Source of the DNA: Planctomycetota bacterium
Lineage (GTDB): Bacteria; Planctomycetota; Planctomycetia; Pirellulales; Lacipirellulaceae
Assembly: GCA_013286045.1 (NCBI GenBank)
Contig: JABDGM010000006.1
Span: 1 to 64,000 of the forward strand
Direction of reading: 5' to 3'
DNA: 64,000 bases
The notes beneath the pieces were generated by a model that was not told where the DNA came from, searched no databases, and saw nothing but the letters and a program-made list of their open reading frames with translations. Position numbers and translations under genes: made by a program. Below, piece after piece: positions 17,786-27,200 of this stretch; the stretch's first letter is position 1, and each line of letters opens with the position of its first letter.

Positions 17786-18904
17786 TTATCCGGCAATTGC
17801 AACGGGCGAACTCTGATCGATTACGTTTGCAACTTGGTCGATCGAAGCATCGCTTAAGCCTGGGTACATCGGCAACGACAGGATGCGGCCCGCGAGGCGC
17901 GTGGCGACGGGAGCCCCATCCGGCACGGTTCGGCACGATTGGAACGGCGCAATCTCATGAATCGGCGTTGGATAATGAATGCCGCATTGCACCCCTTCGG
18001 CCTGCAATCGAGCCGCAAGTTCGTCTCTTTTCGGATGCTGCACCACGTACAAATGGTACACATGTGTCACTCCGGGACGCTCATATGGCAAAACTAGATC
18101 TGCTTGGTCCGAAAGTACTTCCCTGTAGTGCTCGGCCGCGGCGCGCCGCTGCTCGTTTCCTTCGGCCAGATAACGAAGCTTCACGGAAAGAATTGCTGCC
18201 TGAAGCGTGTCGAGCCGGCTGTTGAAGCCCAGCATCTCGTACTTATTCTTCGCGCGCTGACCGTAATTGCGAAGCATTCGAATTCGTTCTGCGAGCGTGT
18301 CGCAATTGGTGACGACCATTCCGCCGTCGCCATAAGCGCCTAAGTTTTTGCTTGGGTAAAAACTGTAGCAAGCCGCTGTGCCGAAGGACGCGATCGGCCT
18401 ATCGCCAATCATTGCGCCGTGAGCCTGACAGGCATCTTGCACCACGGGCAAATCGTACTTGGCGGCGATCTCAAGAATCGACACCATATCCGCGGGTTGG
18501 CCGTACAGGTGGACTGGGACGATCGCCTTAGTCTTCGGCGTAATGGCCTGCTCGATTAGGTCGACATTGATCAGATAGTCTGACGGGCCGCAATCGACCA
18601 ATACGGGCTTCGCGCCGCAATACGCGATCGCGAGCGCCGTGGCCACAAACGTGTTGGCGGCCGTAATCACTTCATCGCCGGGACCGATACCGAGACCGCG
18701 CAGTGCCAAATGGAGCGCCTCGGTGCCGTTTCCCATGCCGACGCCGTGCCTGCCGCCGCAAAAACCGGCGAACGCCTGCTCGAACGCAGCGACTTGGTCG
18801 CCCAAAATGTATTGACCGTCGTCGATCGCTTGCTGGACGGCAGAGGAGATCTCCTGACGAACTTCGGGCGAATTTGCTTTCAAATCAACAAAGGGGATTG
18901 TCAT
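17786..18904 (-). CDS. DegT/DnrJ/EryC1/StrS aminotransferase (WbpE-like)
   Basis: The ATG at 18904, coupled by ATGA to the acetyltransferase stop, gives a 372-residue protein starting 'MTIPFVDLKANSPEVRQEI', the normal start for this family. The longer ORF adds 37 unrelated residues. It is a PLP fold-type I sugar aminotransferase. The Schiff-base lysine is K186 in 'YSFYPSKNLGAYGDGG', and the cofactor-phosphate loop is 'GNGTEALHLAL'. 'QDACQAHGA' supplies the PLP-ring aspartate. Together with the adjacent dehydrogenase and acetyltransferase it matches WbpB-WbpD-WbpE, which converts UDP-GlcNAcA to UDP-2,3-diacetamido-2,3-dideoxyglucuronic acid. This enzyme would carry out the 3-amination. The role is inferred from family and order; the specificity is not proven. 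Confidence 0.88.
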   Translation of the reverse strand: MTIPFVDLKANSPEVRQEISSAVQQAIDDGQYILGDQVAAFEQAFAGFCGGRHGVGMGNGTEALHLALRGLGIGPGDEVITAANTFVATALAIAYCGAKPVLVDCGPSDYLINVDLIEQAITPKTKAIVPVHLYGQPADMVSILEIAAKYDLPVVQDACQAHGAMIGDRPIASFGTAACYSFYPSKNLGAYGDGGMVVTNCDTLAERIRMLRNYGQRAKNKYEMLGFNSRLDTLQAAILSVKLRYLAEGNEQRRAAAEHYREVLSDQADLVLPYERPGVTHVYHLYVVQHPKRDELAARLQAEGVQCGIHYPTPIHEIAPFQSCRTVPDGAPVATRLAGRILSLPMYPGLSDASIDQVANVIDQSSPVAIAG

Positions 18905-19506
18905 AAGGTGATTGCTTCCAGTTCCGATTGATGGCATCGCATCTGCGGTGTTTCTCCGCAGGCGTCGCACGTCGCCGCGCGATAGTCTCCAAATAGTTTT
19001 TGTCCACAGCGGCACACGTGGCCGACAATTCGAGCCGGGGCGCCGACCATGAGTGCGAACGGCGGCACGTCGGCCGTAATGATCGCGCCCGCGGCAATCA
19101 TGCTGTAACGGCCGAGTCGCAAACCCGGCACGACCGTGACGTTGGCACCGATCGATACACCGCGCTCCACCACGGTTAAGGCGAGCCAGCTGTCGGTCGT
19201 CGCGTAACGGCCGGCCGCTTCGCGCATGCGGGGCGACCGCGGATAGCGGTCGTTGGTGAATGTCGCATTCGGTCCGACGAACACGTCATCTTCAAGTGTG
19301 ATACCCGCCCATACGCATACGTTGTTTTTCAGCGTCACGTTATTGCCGACGATCGCGCCAGACTCGACGAACGCATGATCGCCGACATTGCAATTGCTCC
19401 CTACGCGCGCGCCGCGCATGACGTGAGCATACGCCCACACGCGTGTGCCTGTGCCGACTGCGTCTGACTCTACCAGGGCGGCAGGATGAAAGTAGCTGTC
19501 TGCCAT
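18901..19506 (-). CDS. Left-handed beta-helix acetyltransferase (WbpD-like) with C-terminal zinc ribbon
   Basis: The 201-residue protein is built of hexapeptide repeats from about residue 10 to 150 ('AIVGNNVTLKNNVCVWAGI', 'GVSIGANVTVVPGLRLGRYS'), the fold of N-acetyltransferases such as WbpD/WlbB. The segment 'FTNDRYPRSPRM' matches the loop these enzymes use for substrate. Unusually, the C-terminus carries 'HVCRCGQKLF' and 'TCDACGETP', a CXC...CX2C set that looks like a zinc ribbon. It should acetylate the 3-amino group of the UDP-diamino-uronic acid made by the neighbouring aminotransferase. It starts 1 nt after the oxidoreductase stop (TGAGATG) and overlaps the aminotransferase start by ATGA, so the three are tightly coupled. 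Confidence 0.87.
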   Translation of the reverse strand: MADSYFHPAALVESDAVGTGTRVWAYAHVMRGARVGSNCNVGDHAFVESGAIVGNNVTLKNNVCVWAGITLEDDVFVGPNATFTNDRYPRSPRMREAAGRYATTDSWLALTVVERGVSIGANVTVVPGLRLGRYSMIAAGAIITADVPPFALMVGAPARIVGHVCRCGQKLFGDYRAATCDACGETPQMRCHQSELEAITL

Positions 19507-19507
19507 C

Positions 19508-20599
19508 TCAGTTCCCGGCTCCCGCCACGATTAGTGGTTCACGCTCCACTCCGTTGATGTCAGCGGTGCTGGGGCGGCGCGGCATGATTCGGTGAATCGG
19601 CACGTGGCCGCCACTATCGCGAAGCGATTTGTCCGCCGCTTCGATCACTTCGACGACTCGCAGCCCATTCCAGCCATCCGTCTTTGGCTTCTTTCCATGG
19701 GCCACTGCGTCGATGAAGCTGCGAATTTCTGCTTTGAGCGGCTCGCCTTCATTGATGCGCGGACTGTAAATATCGCCGTAGCGGTAGCTGTATAAGAACT
19801 CGCCAAACGAGCTAGCGTCCGTCGCGGCGTGAACACCGGTGTCATAAATACGGATTTTTTCGATCGGCTCGATATCGTCGTATACCGCCATCTTCTTACT
19901 GCCGACGACGGTCATCACTCTCCGCTTGCGAGGATCCAGCCAGCTGACGTGAACAATACCGATCCGGTTATCCGGAAATTGCATCGTCATGTTGCAGACG
20001 TCGTGAATACGCCGATCGAGGTAGGCGAGACCCGAGCAGCACACGCTGATAGGCGAACGGCCCATCAGGTCGAGAATGATCGACGTGTCGTGCGGCGCAA
20101 GATCCCACAACGCGTTGACGTCGTGCCGCACGGGCCCGAGGTTGAGACGCGTCGAGCTGATGTAGTAAATCTCTCCGAGCTCGCCGCTCGAAACGACTTC
20201 TTTGAGCTTGGCAACAGCTGCCGAATACAGGAATACGTGGCCAACAAACAAGACACGATCGTTCGCCTCGGCGCACGCGATCAGGTCTGCGCATTCTTCG
20301 CTTCGCGTGCAGAGCGGCTTTTCGACAAACGTATGCAGCCCAGCTTCCAGAGCGCGTTTGGCAAGCCGATAGTGTGTCTTCGTTGGCGTTGCAATAACAA
20401 CGGCGTCGATTCGGTCGCGCCTTAATACTTCGGCATCATCTGTCGTTCCAATAACCTGCGGGAAGCGCTCACAGATTTGCTTCAGCTTTTTCTCGTCGCG
20501 GTCGCAAATGCAGACGACTTCGCACTCGGCGGACTCTTGAAAGCAACGAATTAAGTTTGGGCCCCAATATCCAGCCCCGATAATACCGACACGAATCAT
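19508..20599 (-). CDS. Gfo/Idh/MocA oxidoreductase (WbpB-like)
   Basis: The 363-residue NAD(P)-binding protein starts 'MIRVGIIGAGYWGPNLIRCF', a Rossmann GXGXXG loop. It has the family's 'FVEKPLCT' (EKP) motif near residue 95 and the C-terminal alpha/beta substrate domain. Its position directly before WbpD-like and WbpE-like genes points to oxidation of C3 of UDP-GlcNAcA to the 3-keto intermediate. The UDP-GlcNAc 6-dehydrogenase (WbpA) that should supply the uronic acid is not in the window. It lies 94 nt after the priming sugar transferase gene, and its stop is separated from the next start by a single base. The pathway assignment is an inference from gene order plus family. Confidence 0.86.
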   Translation of the reverse strand: MIRVGIIGAGYWGPNLIRCFQESAECEVVCICDRDEKKLKQICERFPQVIGTTDDAEVLRRDRIDAVVIATPTKTHYRLAKRALEAGLHTFVEKPLCTRSEECADLIACAEANDRVLFVGHVFLYSAAVAKLKEVVSSGELGEIYYISSTRLNLGPVRHDVNALWDLAPHDTSIILDLMGRSPISVCCSGLAYLDRRIHDVCNMTMQFPDNRIGIVHVSWLDPRKRRVMTVVGSKKMAVYDDIEPIEKIRIYDTGVHAATDASSFGEFLYSYRYGDIYSPRINEGEPLKAEIRSFIDAVAHGKKPKTDGWNGLRVVEVIEAADKSLRDSGGHVPIHRIMPRRPSTADINGVEREPLIVAGAGN

Positions 20600-20693
20600 C
20601 TTGTTTCCTCAAATCGCCTGCTTGACCACGTTAAATGAATTACCCACTTGCTCGCATTGAGCCAGTGTTGGCGGCTTACGCAAAGCCACCTTC

Positions 20694-21479
20694 TCAATCC
20701 CACGCGAGTGCCGGAATCGTCAAAAGTATGATCCGCACATCGAGCCAGAAACTGCGGCGTCGAACGTATGCCGCGTCCAGGCACATCATTTCGGTGAATG
20801 TTGTTTGATTTTTGCCGCATACTTGCCAGAGCCCGGTAATCCCTGGCAGCACGTCAAATCGCCGGCGATGCCAGCCATCATATTGGCCGTAGGGAACTAC
20901 ATCCGGCCGGGGACCAACCAGACTCATTTCGCCGATTAATACGTTGATCAGCTGTGGCAATTCGTCGACTCCGAAGTTGCGGAACAACGCTCCGCCCGGA
21001 ATGACTTCGAGCTCGTGGTCGCGCTTTTGAAGCGGCCGATTGCTCGCCATTAAATCTGCAACGTGCGATTGATGTTGGTCCAACCCATCGTTCACTTCGA
21101 TCGTGCGGAACTTCCACACTCTGAAAGGCTTGCCATCGAGTCCGTAACGCAATTGCCGAAATAGAACGGGGCCCCGCGATACACATTTGATATAGACAGC
21201 GACCGCACACAGAAAAGGCGCGAGCACTAACAGCCCGGCGATTGAGCCAACAATGTCGATCGAGCGCTTCCACATGGGGCACGGCGACCCGGCACTGACA
21301 TTGCGCGAAGCACTTGCGTGACCTACATGTCCGTTTGCCTGTATCTCCCGCGAGCGTTCTTGCTCTTGAATATTGTCGTCCGACGACAGTGCGGCACTTA
21401 GCAGCACGTCATCCGCATTGGACGGCTTGGATTTCCAGGATTGCACTAAGGTAGCGCTATCCGTTGCAACTTGCGACAT
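20694..21479 (-). CDS. Priming sugar-phosphate transferase (undecaprenyl-phosphate, bacterial sugar transferase family)
   Basis: The 261-residue monotopic phosphoglycosyltransferase has a polar N-terminal 80 residues and a re-entrant membrane helix, 'VGSIAGLLVLAPFLCAVAV'. The catalytic core follows with 'VLFRQLRYGLDGKPFRVWKF', 'FGVDELPQLINVLIGEMS' holding the Asp-Glu dyad, and 'GPRPDVVPYGQYD'. It ends with the family's 'PGITGLWQVCGKN' block. It transfers a sugar 1-phosphate to undecaprenyl phosphate at the inner face of the membrane and so starts each repeat unit. It lacks the N-terminal four-helix domain of WbaP/WcaJ, so it is the short form with an added variable leader. It sits 73 nt after the chain-length gene in the operon. 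Confidence 0.88.
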   Translation of the reverse strand: MSQVATDSATLVQSWKSKPSNADDVLLSAALSSDDNIQEQERSREIQANGHVGHASASRNVSAGSPCPMWKRSIDIVGSIAGLLVLAPFLCAVAVYIKCVSRGPVLFRQLRYGLDGKPFRVWKFRTIEVNDGLDQHQSHVADLMASNRPLQKRDHELEVIPGGALFRNFGVDELPQLINVLIGEMSLVGPRPDVVPYGQYDGWHRRRFDVLPGITGLWQVCGKNQTTFTEMMCLDAAYVRRRSFWLDVRIILLTIPALAWD

Positions 21480-21552
21480 TACGTAAACCCTGAATACGAA
21501 GTGCCGTTGCCCGTGAAACGCACTTCGGCCCGTGTCTATTTCGACACTTGTC

Positions 21553-23805
21553 TTACAATCGATCGTCTAACCACCGAGGGACATACCGGCGTTGATTCGC
21601 CAAGACGACCCCCGTCACTCGAATTCCCGCTCGTTCGAGTAGTGCTTTGGCCCGCTGTGCAGTCTGAATTCGCGTCTGATCCGCTTCGACGACAAGCAAC
21701 GACTCATCCGGCCATCCGGCGGCTGCCCGCGTCTCTGTGAGACTCGTCGACGGCAAGTCGATAACGACTAATCCGTATTTTTGTTTTAACTCATTGAGTT
21801 GATGATCACTGCCGACGCCCTGACTTTGGGACGAAGCGGACGACGCTTGCCCCGCCGTCATTACCGAAAGCCGTCCCTCGCTCGCAGGGTGGACACAGGC
21901 TTGTGCCTCTGCAGTTCCTGCTAAGACGTCCCTCCAGCCTGGCGAGCCGTTCAGGCCGAATCGCTCCGCAACATTCCGAGAGCGTTCGTCCGCGTCAATC
22001 AAGAGGACGGGAGCGGTACCACACTCAGCCGCTTGAATTGCAAGTTCCGCGGCAACTCGGCTGCGCGACGCACCGGCTTCGCACCCCACTATGCCGACGG
22101 ATCGGGCCAGGTGATGTCCGTTGCCATTGCCGTTCTCCGACAACAATTGGTGCGCGAGCGGTCGAAGACCGCTCTCCGTGGATGCCATGGCGACCCGGTC
22201 GCGTTTTGCTGCCGCGTGTCCATTCGTATTCTGATGTTTGCGGTATGGGAGGGAGAGCAGCACCGGCACTCCCAATTCGGCCTCCACCTCATCCGACGAC
22301 CGCAGCGTTCCGTCAAACATTTCCGCCAAGACAGGCGTAGCGAACGCCACCCCGAGCGCGATGACAAAGCCTAGTGCGAGCAGCAACGGCTTCTTGGGAG
22401 AAGTTGGTTTGCCGACAAGCGTTGCGGCTTGGGCAACTTTGACATTTTGAATCCCATCTCGACCAAGCGCATCGTTCAAGCGGGCTTGTTCGAGCTTCTC
22501 AACGTGCATCCGATATTTGCCATCCAGGATCTGGACGTTTCGCTCGAGATCTCCGATCTGCACTTCGTCCTCGTTAAGTGCTTTCAGCTCGCTGTTCAAG
22601 TCATCACGCTGCTTTTGTGCCGCCACAAGGCGAGCCTGTTGAGCTTCTTTCTTCGCCTTGGCTTGAAGCAGGTCTAGCTCCAGCTGGCGTTGATTAGGGT
22701 TTAACGCTGCTGTCGTTTGCGTGCGATCATTCGGCATATCCTTCAGAAGCGCTTCGGCTTCTTTTCGCTGCTGCTGAATCTGCTCGAGCAGCGGGTGCCC
22801 ATCGCTATAACGCGCGCGAAGTTTGCTCTCTTCGATTTCCAACTCGTAGAGTTTTGCCCGCATCAGGTCTTTGCCCTCATTGGCAAAGCCGTCCACGCGA
22901 TTGGTCACCAACTCGGGCTGCAGCGAGGCGATGGCTCGCGTCAAATTCTCGATTTCCGCCTCGGAATACGCCAGTTCTCGACCGGCCGAAAGCAATTGCA
23001 GCTCGATATCCTTCAGCTGCTCCGCAAATACGGTCCGCCGGCTTTCGATTGTTGAGATGCCGAATTTGTTTTTGCGGTCGCGCAGCGCATCTTGGGCGCT
23101 GGTGAGTTGCTTCTGTAGCGAATCTGCTTGCTCGGCGAAGAATGCCAGCGACCCTTCCGTGTGGTTGACACGCAGATGCTCATTTAAAAAGACGCTCGTG
23201 ACGGCTTCGACGATGTCGTGTGCTAACTGTGGCGACGCGGCAGAATAGGTCACCGTAAGGACCGTGGAATCCTTCGTCGCGAACGCCTTCAGGCCACTCT
23301 CTAGTTTGCGAATGGCCGATTCTTCGGGTGTCGCCGGGTCGGAAAGATGAAGCGCGGCCATCGCTTGAGCGGCCCGCTCTGTGAACTGCGAAACCGTGGA
23401 ACTTAAAGAGTCGCTCCAAGTGCTCAACTTGGTTTCGCTCGAACCGCTGCTGGGTGCAGGAGTCTTGGCATCTTTGACGATTCGGTCTGCGCCGACCTTT
23501 TCCACGGCATGTTGCATTACTTCGCGCGACAGCATTAACTGCAGCGCCGAATTGACCTCATCCACCTGCGTCTTCTGCAGCATGATGGTCTGGCCAGTCG
23601 TGGCCGTCGGGTCTAGCGCGACGCTTTCGCGACCTACACGAATAAACAGTTTTGCTTCGGATGTGTAGGAGCGCGGATAAAGCGCGATCGCTGCGAGCGT
23701 CAGCAGCATGACGCTGAGGAATAGAAACACCATTCGGCGTCGATAGCGGAATATATTCCGCACGATGCCGCGAGGCGTAATCTGGCGAGGATTGGTCGCA
23801 GACAT
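21553..23805 (-). CDS. GumC/Wzc-like polysaccharide chain-length protein with degenerate BY-kinase domain
   Basis: The ATG at 23805 gives a 750-residue protein; an alternative at 23868 adds 21 residues. The N-terminal Wzz domain has a membrane helix at about residues 25-45 ('MVFLFLSVMLLTLAAIAL'). A long coiled-coil periplasmic region at about 190-440 includes a GNVR-type block. A second helix, 'LLLALGFVIALGVAFATPVL', lies near 470. A C-terminal P-loop-like domain at about 565-750 keeps the A'-type strand 'PVLLIDADERSRNVAERFG', but its Walker A position reads 'GCEAGASRSR' with no GK(S/T). No tyrosine cluster is seen at the C-terminus. It should set chain length and link to export. The kinase part is probably inactive. 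As first gene of the operon it defines the transcript start. Confidence 0.85.
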   Translation of the reverse strand: MSATNPRQITPRGIVRNIFRYRRRMVFLFLSVMLLTLAAIALYPRSYTSEAKLFIRVGRESVALDPTATTGQTIMLQKTQVDEVNSALQLMLSREVMQHAVEKVGADRIVKDAKTPAPSSGSSETKLSTWSDSLSSTVSQFTERAAQAMAALHLSDPATPEESAIRKLESGLKAFATKDSTVLTVTYSAASPQLAHDIVEAVTSVFLNEHLRVNHTEGSLAFFAEQADSLQKQLTSAQDALRDRKNKFGISTIESRRTVFAEQLKDIELQLLSAGRELAYSEAEIENLTRAIASLQPELVTNRVDGFANEGKDLMRAKLYELEIEESKLRARYSDGHPLLEQIQQQRKEAEALLKDMPNDRTQTTAALNPNQRQLELDLLQAKAKKEAQQARLVAAQKQRDDLNSELKALNEDEVQIGDLERNVQILDGKYRMHVEKLEQARLNDALGRDGIQNVKVAQAATLVGKPTSPKKPLLLALGFVIALGVAFATPVLAEMFDGTLRSSDEVEAELGVPVLLSLPYRKHQNTNGHAAAKRDRVAMASTESGLRPLAHQLLSENGNGNGHHLARSVGIVGCEAGASRSRVAAELAIQAAECGTAPVLLIDADERSRNVAERFGLNGSPGWRDVLAGTAEAQACVHPASEGRLSVMTAGQASSASSQSQGVGSDHQLNELKQKYGLVVIDLPSTSLTETRAAAGWPDESLLVVEADQTRIQTAQRAKALLERAGIRVTGVVLANQRRYVPRWLDDRL

Positions 23806-24295
23806 GGAAGTGGAGAGTCCGGCGATGACGAAACAAAACGCTCTCGCGACTCCATCCGACTTGAGCAATCCGCGCCGGACCGATCCAAGTTCAGGCGGCG
23901 CTTAATTGCGCAGGTGAACCCAGAAAACCGACCAGGCGGTCGCCACAACCCATATCCCTTAATCGTTAGTGTTGCGGCAACCGCTTTACTTTACTCAGAT
24001 ATCTTAAAATCGCCAACGTGCCGCAGTCCTATTTGCCCATTTACAGCGGCTCGATAACCGAAAAATGGCTTGGAATTTATGGAAATCGGGGGCCGAAATC
24101 AGCGCCTAAAACGATATGGGCGAAAGAGTTGTGGACCAACTATTATTCACCTACGCTAGCGAAAATGCGAAATGTGGTAGGAACTTCCTTATGTGATCGA
24201 GTCGAATACAGGGCGGGGGTATACGACAAAACGTCGTCAATGGCAGGGACCTACACTCGGTTTTACGTCAATTCGAACGCTTGCTAGCATTTGCA
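23806..24295. other. Intergenic region upstream of the exopolysaccharide operon
   Basis: About 490 nt between the chain-length gene and the Lhr helicase gene, noticeably richer in A and T than its surroundings. It must hold the promoter of the minus-strand polysaccharide operon. I find no convincing sigma-70 hexamer pair and no sigma-54 GG-N10-GC site at a sensible distance. A short perfect inverted repeat, GTTGCGGCAAC at 23971-23981, could be an operator half-site pair. A plus-strand ORF (24018-24287, 89 codons) has no recognisable features and is not called as a gene. Confidence 0.5.
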
Positions 24296-27200
24296 TCAGA
24301 GTGTGTTGATTTCGCGAGGGCCGCCAACAGACCCGCCCCCAATGTCGGCTAGTAAAGCCACGTCAAAATCCTTTAATTCGAAGCGTTCTCTGGCTGCGCG
24401 AGGACCCGACAAGGGCGGAATGGTCAACAGCCGCTCCGCTTTGTCTCGAACTTCAGTTTCAACGTCCGCCAACCAACGAATTTCGCCCCCATCGCGAATG
24501 CCAATGGGTTGACCATTCCTGAAGGCAAGTCGATTGCCGCGCACCGCCGGCACTTTTGCGCCCTTCGTAAGCACACCAATAAGATTCAGCGGGTCCACCG
24601 CCGAAACAACAGCCCACTCGACCTCGCGCGGTTGGTCCCGAAATTTTCTCAGCTGTTCGACCGCCTCAGGCAAAGCAAACTGCTCGCCACCAACCCCGGC
24701 GACAAATCGGCCGCCCCGAATTTCGCCGCGCATTTCCAAGCGTCGATACGCGCGTGCCAGAACTCCCCACGGCGGCGCCAACGACTCACGCCCGACCAAG
24801 TCCCGAAACATCACGCCGTAACGTCGTAACAAAAGCCAGGCCCACTTCTCCGTCCTCGCATCAGCATCCACGGCTTGAACGAATGGCGGAAATAGTGACC
24901 ATCGACCACTATGAGAATAATTTCCTCGTTGTCCGGTTCGTACTGTCCGGCGTTTTCGACCGGCCGCGTGTTTTGACTTCACACCGATGCTGCGAATCGC
25001 CGCAAATCCATCTGCCGTGACCATTCCTAACGCTGCAAGTTCGCGTAGCGCATCATCGAGTTGACTCGGCATTAAATTCGTCAGCGAAAGTAAGTCGCCA
25101 AAGAAAAGGGCCCCATGGCTCTTCAAAGCCTCATAGACGGCTTGAGCATCCCATCGCGCGATGCCAACTGAAATTTCACGCTCGGTGGGCAACAGCCAAT
25201 TTAAATCGTTGCGAAGAACGAGTGAGATCGGCGTAGAACGCGTCAGTCGTACGCCGCGTGACTCGTCACGCATTTGCGGCGGTTCAAGTCTTCCCCAAGC
25301 AACTTCGCCTTTTGCAAACAAGCAATCAAGTTCGTCCGGATCGTAGGCCAAACGTGCTGGTAGTAGATCGTGTTCCCAAGCGCCAAGAGGCGCCTCAAAG
25401 CCCTGGAGTCGGCCAATTACGTTTTTCGCAGCATGCTCGCCCGCCGGGTGATCGCCAACAACGCCTTGATATTCCAGCAGAAACCGCATAAAAGCGATTT
25501 CGTCGACCGGCGCAATTTGCCGTCGCAAGCGGTCCATAGTCTGACGATGAATTCGCGCTAGCAATCGCCGCTCGCACCACTCCACCTCTTTTGCACCCGG
25601 CGTGAAATGCCCGCGTAGGACGAAGCCAGCCAACTCCAGGTGTTCCAGTGCGATTTGGGCATTCTCAGTACTCAAACCAAGATCCGATGCGATCCGCTCG
25701 GCCCTCACCGGCCCTACTATTTCCAATCTCCCACGCACTAGAAAGCTGCAAGCTTCGTCTTTCGAAACGCCCGCTTGCAACGATTCAGGCAACGCGGCCG
25801 GCGTTTCACCGTTTGCCAGGCCCACCGCCGCATTCACAATCGGCCAACGTTCGGTCGCAATCCACAGGACAGGTCCGTCCGTGACTTCGCGACGTATTGC
25901 ACGCTGTCGGGTTTCTAACTCACTAAAGAATTCAAGCCAGTCTCCGCATTCGGTTTCCGGCATCGCTCCAGTTGAAAGTAGGACATCGTGCAATTCGTCT
26001 GCATCGCGAACGATCGGCCATGCGTCCGACCGCACCTGGTCGATGGCCGCCGGATCGAGCTGACCCAAATCGCGAACGTCATCGGCACGGAAAGTTCGGC
26101 GCACCGCCACTGCGCGGGCTCGCCGTTCTTCGATCGGGGCGTCATCCAAAAACGTGTAAACATTCGAATTCACTAGTTGATGGCTGAACGGCGATGGCTC
26201 ACGAGTGTCTCGCCCTATCAATTGAATTTTGCCGGATTCGATATCGCGCAGAATGTCCATCCATCGCGAATAATCCATCACTTCGTTCAGGCAATCATGT
26301 ACGGTTTGCCGAACCAGTGGGTGATTGGGCGGCTCGAGGTCGCCGGTGCGATGCTCAAAGCACGCCGTCTGCATCGGGAAGACCGACGTCAGCAAATCTT
26401 CGGCGCGAAATCGCTGCAGATAAGGTGGAACTTTTTTGCCGCCGCGAAGCCGGAGCACGGCCAGTGCGCGAGTCACGTTCCACCGCCAGCGAACGCCGAA
26501 CATCGGCGCCGCCAACAATGCTTGGGTTAGTACCGACTCGGCAATGGACGGTTCGAGCAACGAAAGCATCTGCTCCAACGGAAAGCTCTGCTGCGGCCCC
26601 ATGGCCAGCACGATTCCGTTGTCATCGGCGATTGCTTGCAGCTCAAAATCAAAGTTTCGGCAGAAGCACTTTCGAAGCGCCAAGCCCCAAGCACGATTGA
26701 TCCGTGCTCCGAATGGCGCGTGAATAACGAGCTGCATGCCGCCGGATTCATCGAAAAATCGCTCAAATACCACGCGGCGCTGGCTTGGAATAACGCCAAT
26801 CGCCCCTCCCTGCGCGGCAACGTATGCGACGGCTTGCTGTGCAGCCCATTCATTCGCGCCCGTTTCCTTCTGAAGCCAAGAAACTGCTCGGTCGTTTGAG
26901 CCTTCGGCTTGCTCCCATATTTCCTCTCGGAGCTCCGAGAACTCTTGAGACAACTCGGGCGTGCGTCCAGGCGCTTCGCCGAGCCAAAACGGAACGGTCG
27001 CCGGTGCCCCATGCGCATCACGGACAGTCACCTCGCCACCGCGAACATACAGGATTCGCCACGACGTGTTTCCCAATTGGAAGACGTTGCCGGTTTGACT
27101 TTCCATCGCGAAGTCTTCGTTGAGCGTGCCAACGAACGTGCGATCGCCCTCGGTGACAACGCGATAATCGGCCATCTCCGGAATGGCGCCGCCCGAGGTG

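Noticed and set aside
20596-20820. Small minus-strand ORF overlapping the sugar transferase gene
   Set aside because: It reads the 3' end of the transferase gene in another frame and has no features of its own.
23869-24060. Sigma-54 promoter for the polysaccharide operon
   Set aside because: A GGCACG occurs on the minus strand, but the required GC at the -12 position is AT.
24018-24287. 89-codon plus-strand ORF in the region upstream of the polysaccharide operon
   Set aside because: No domain, signal peptide or plausible ribosome-binding site, and it lies in the AT-richer control region; likely chance.
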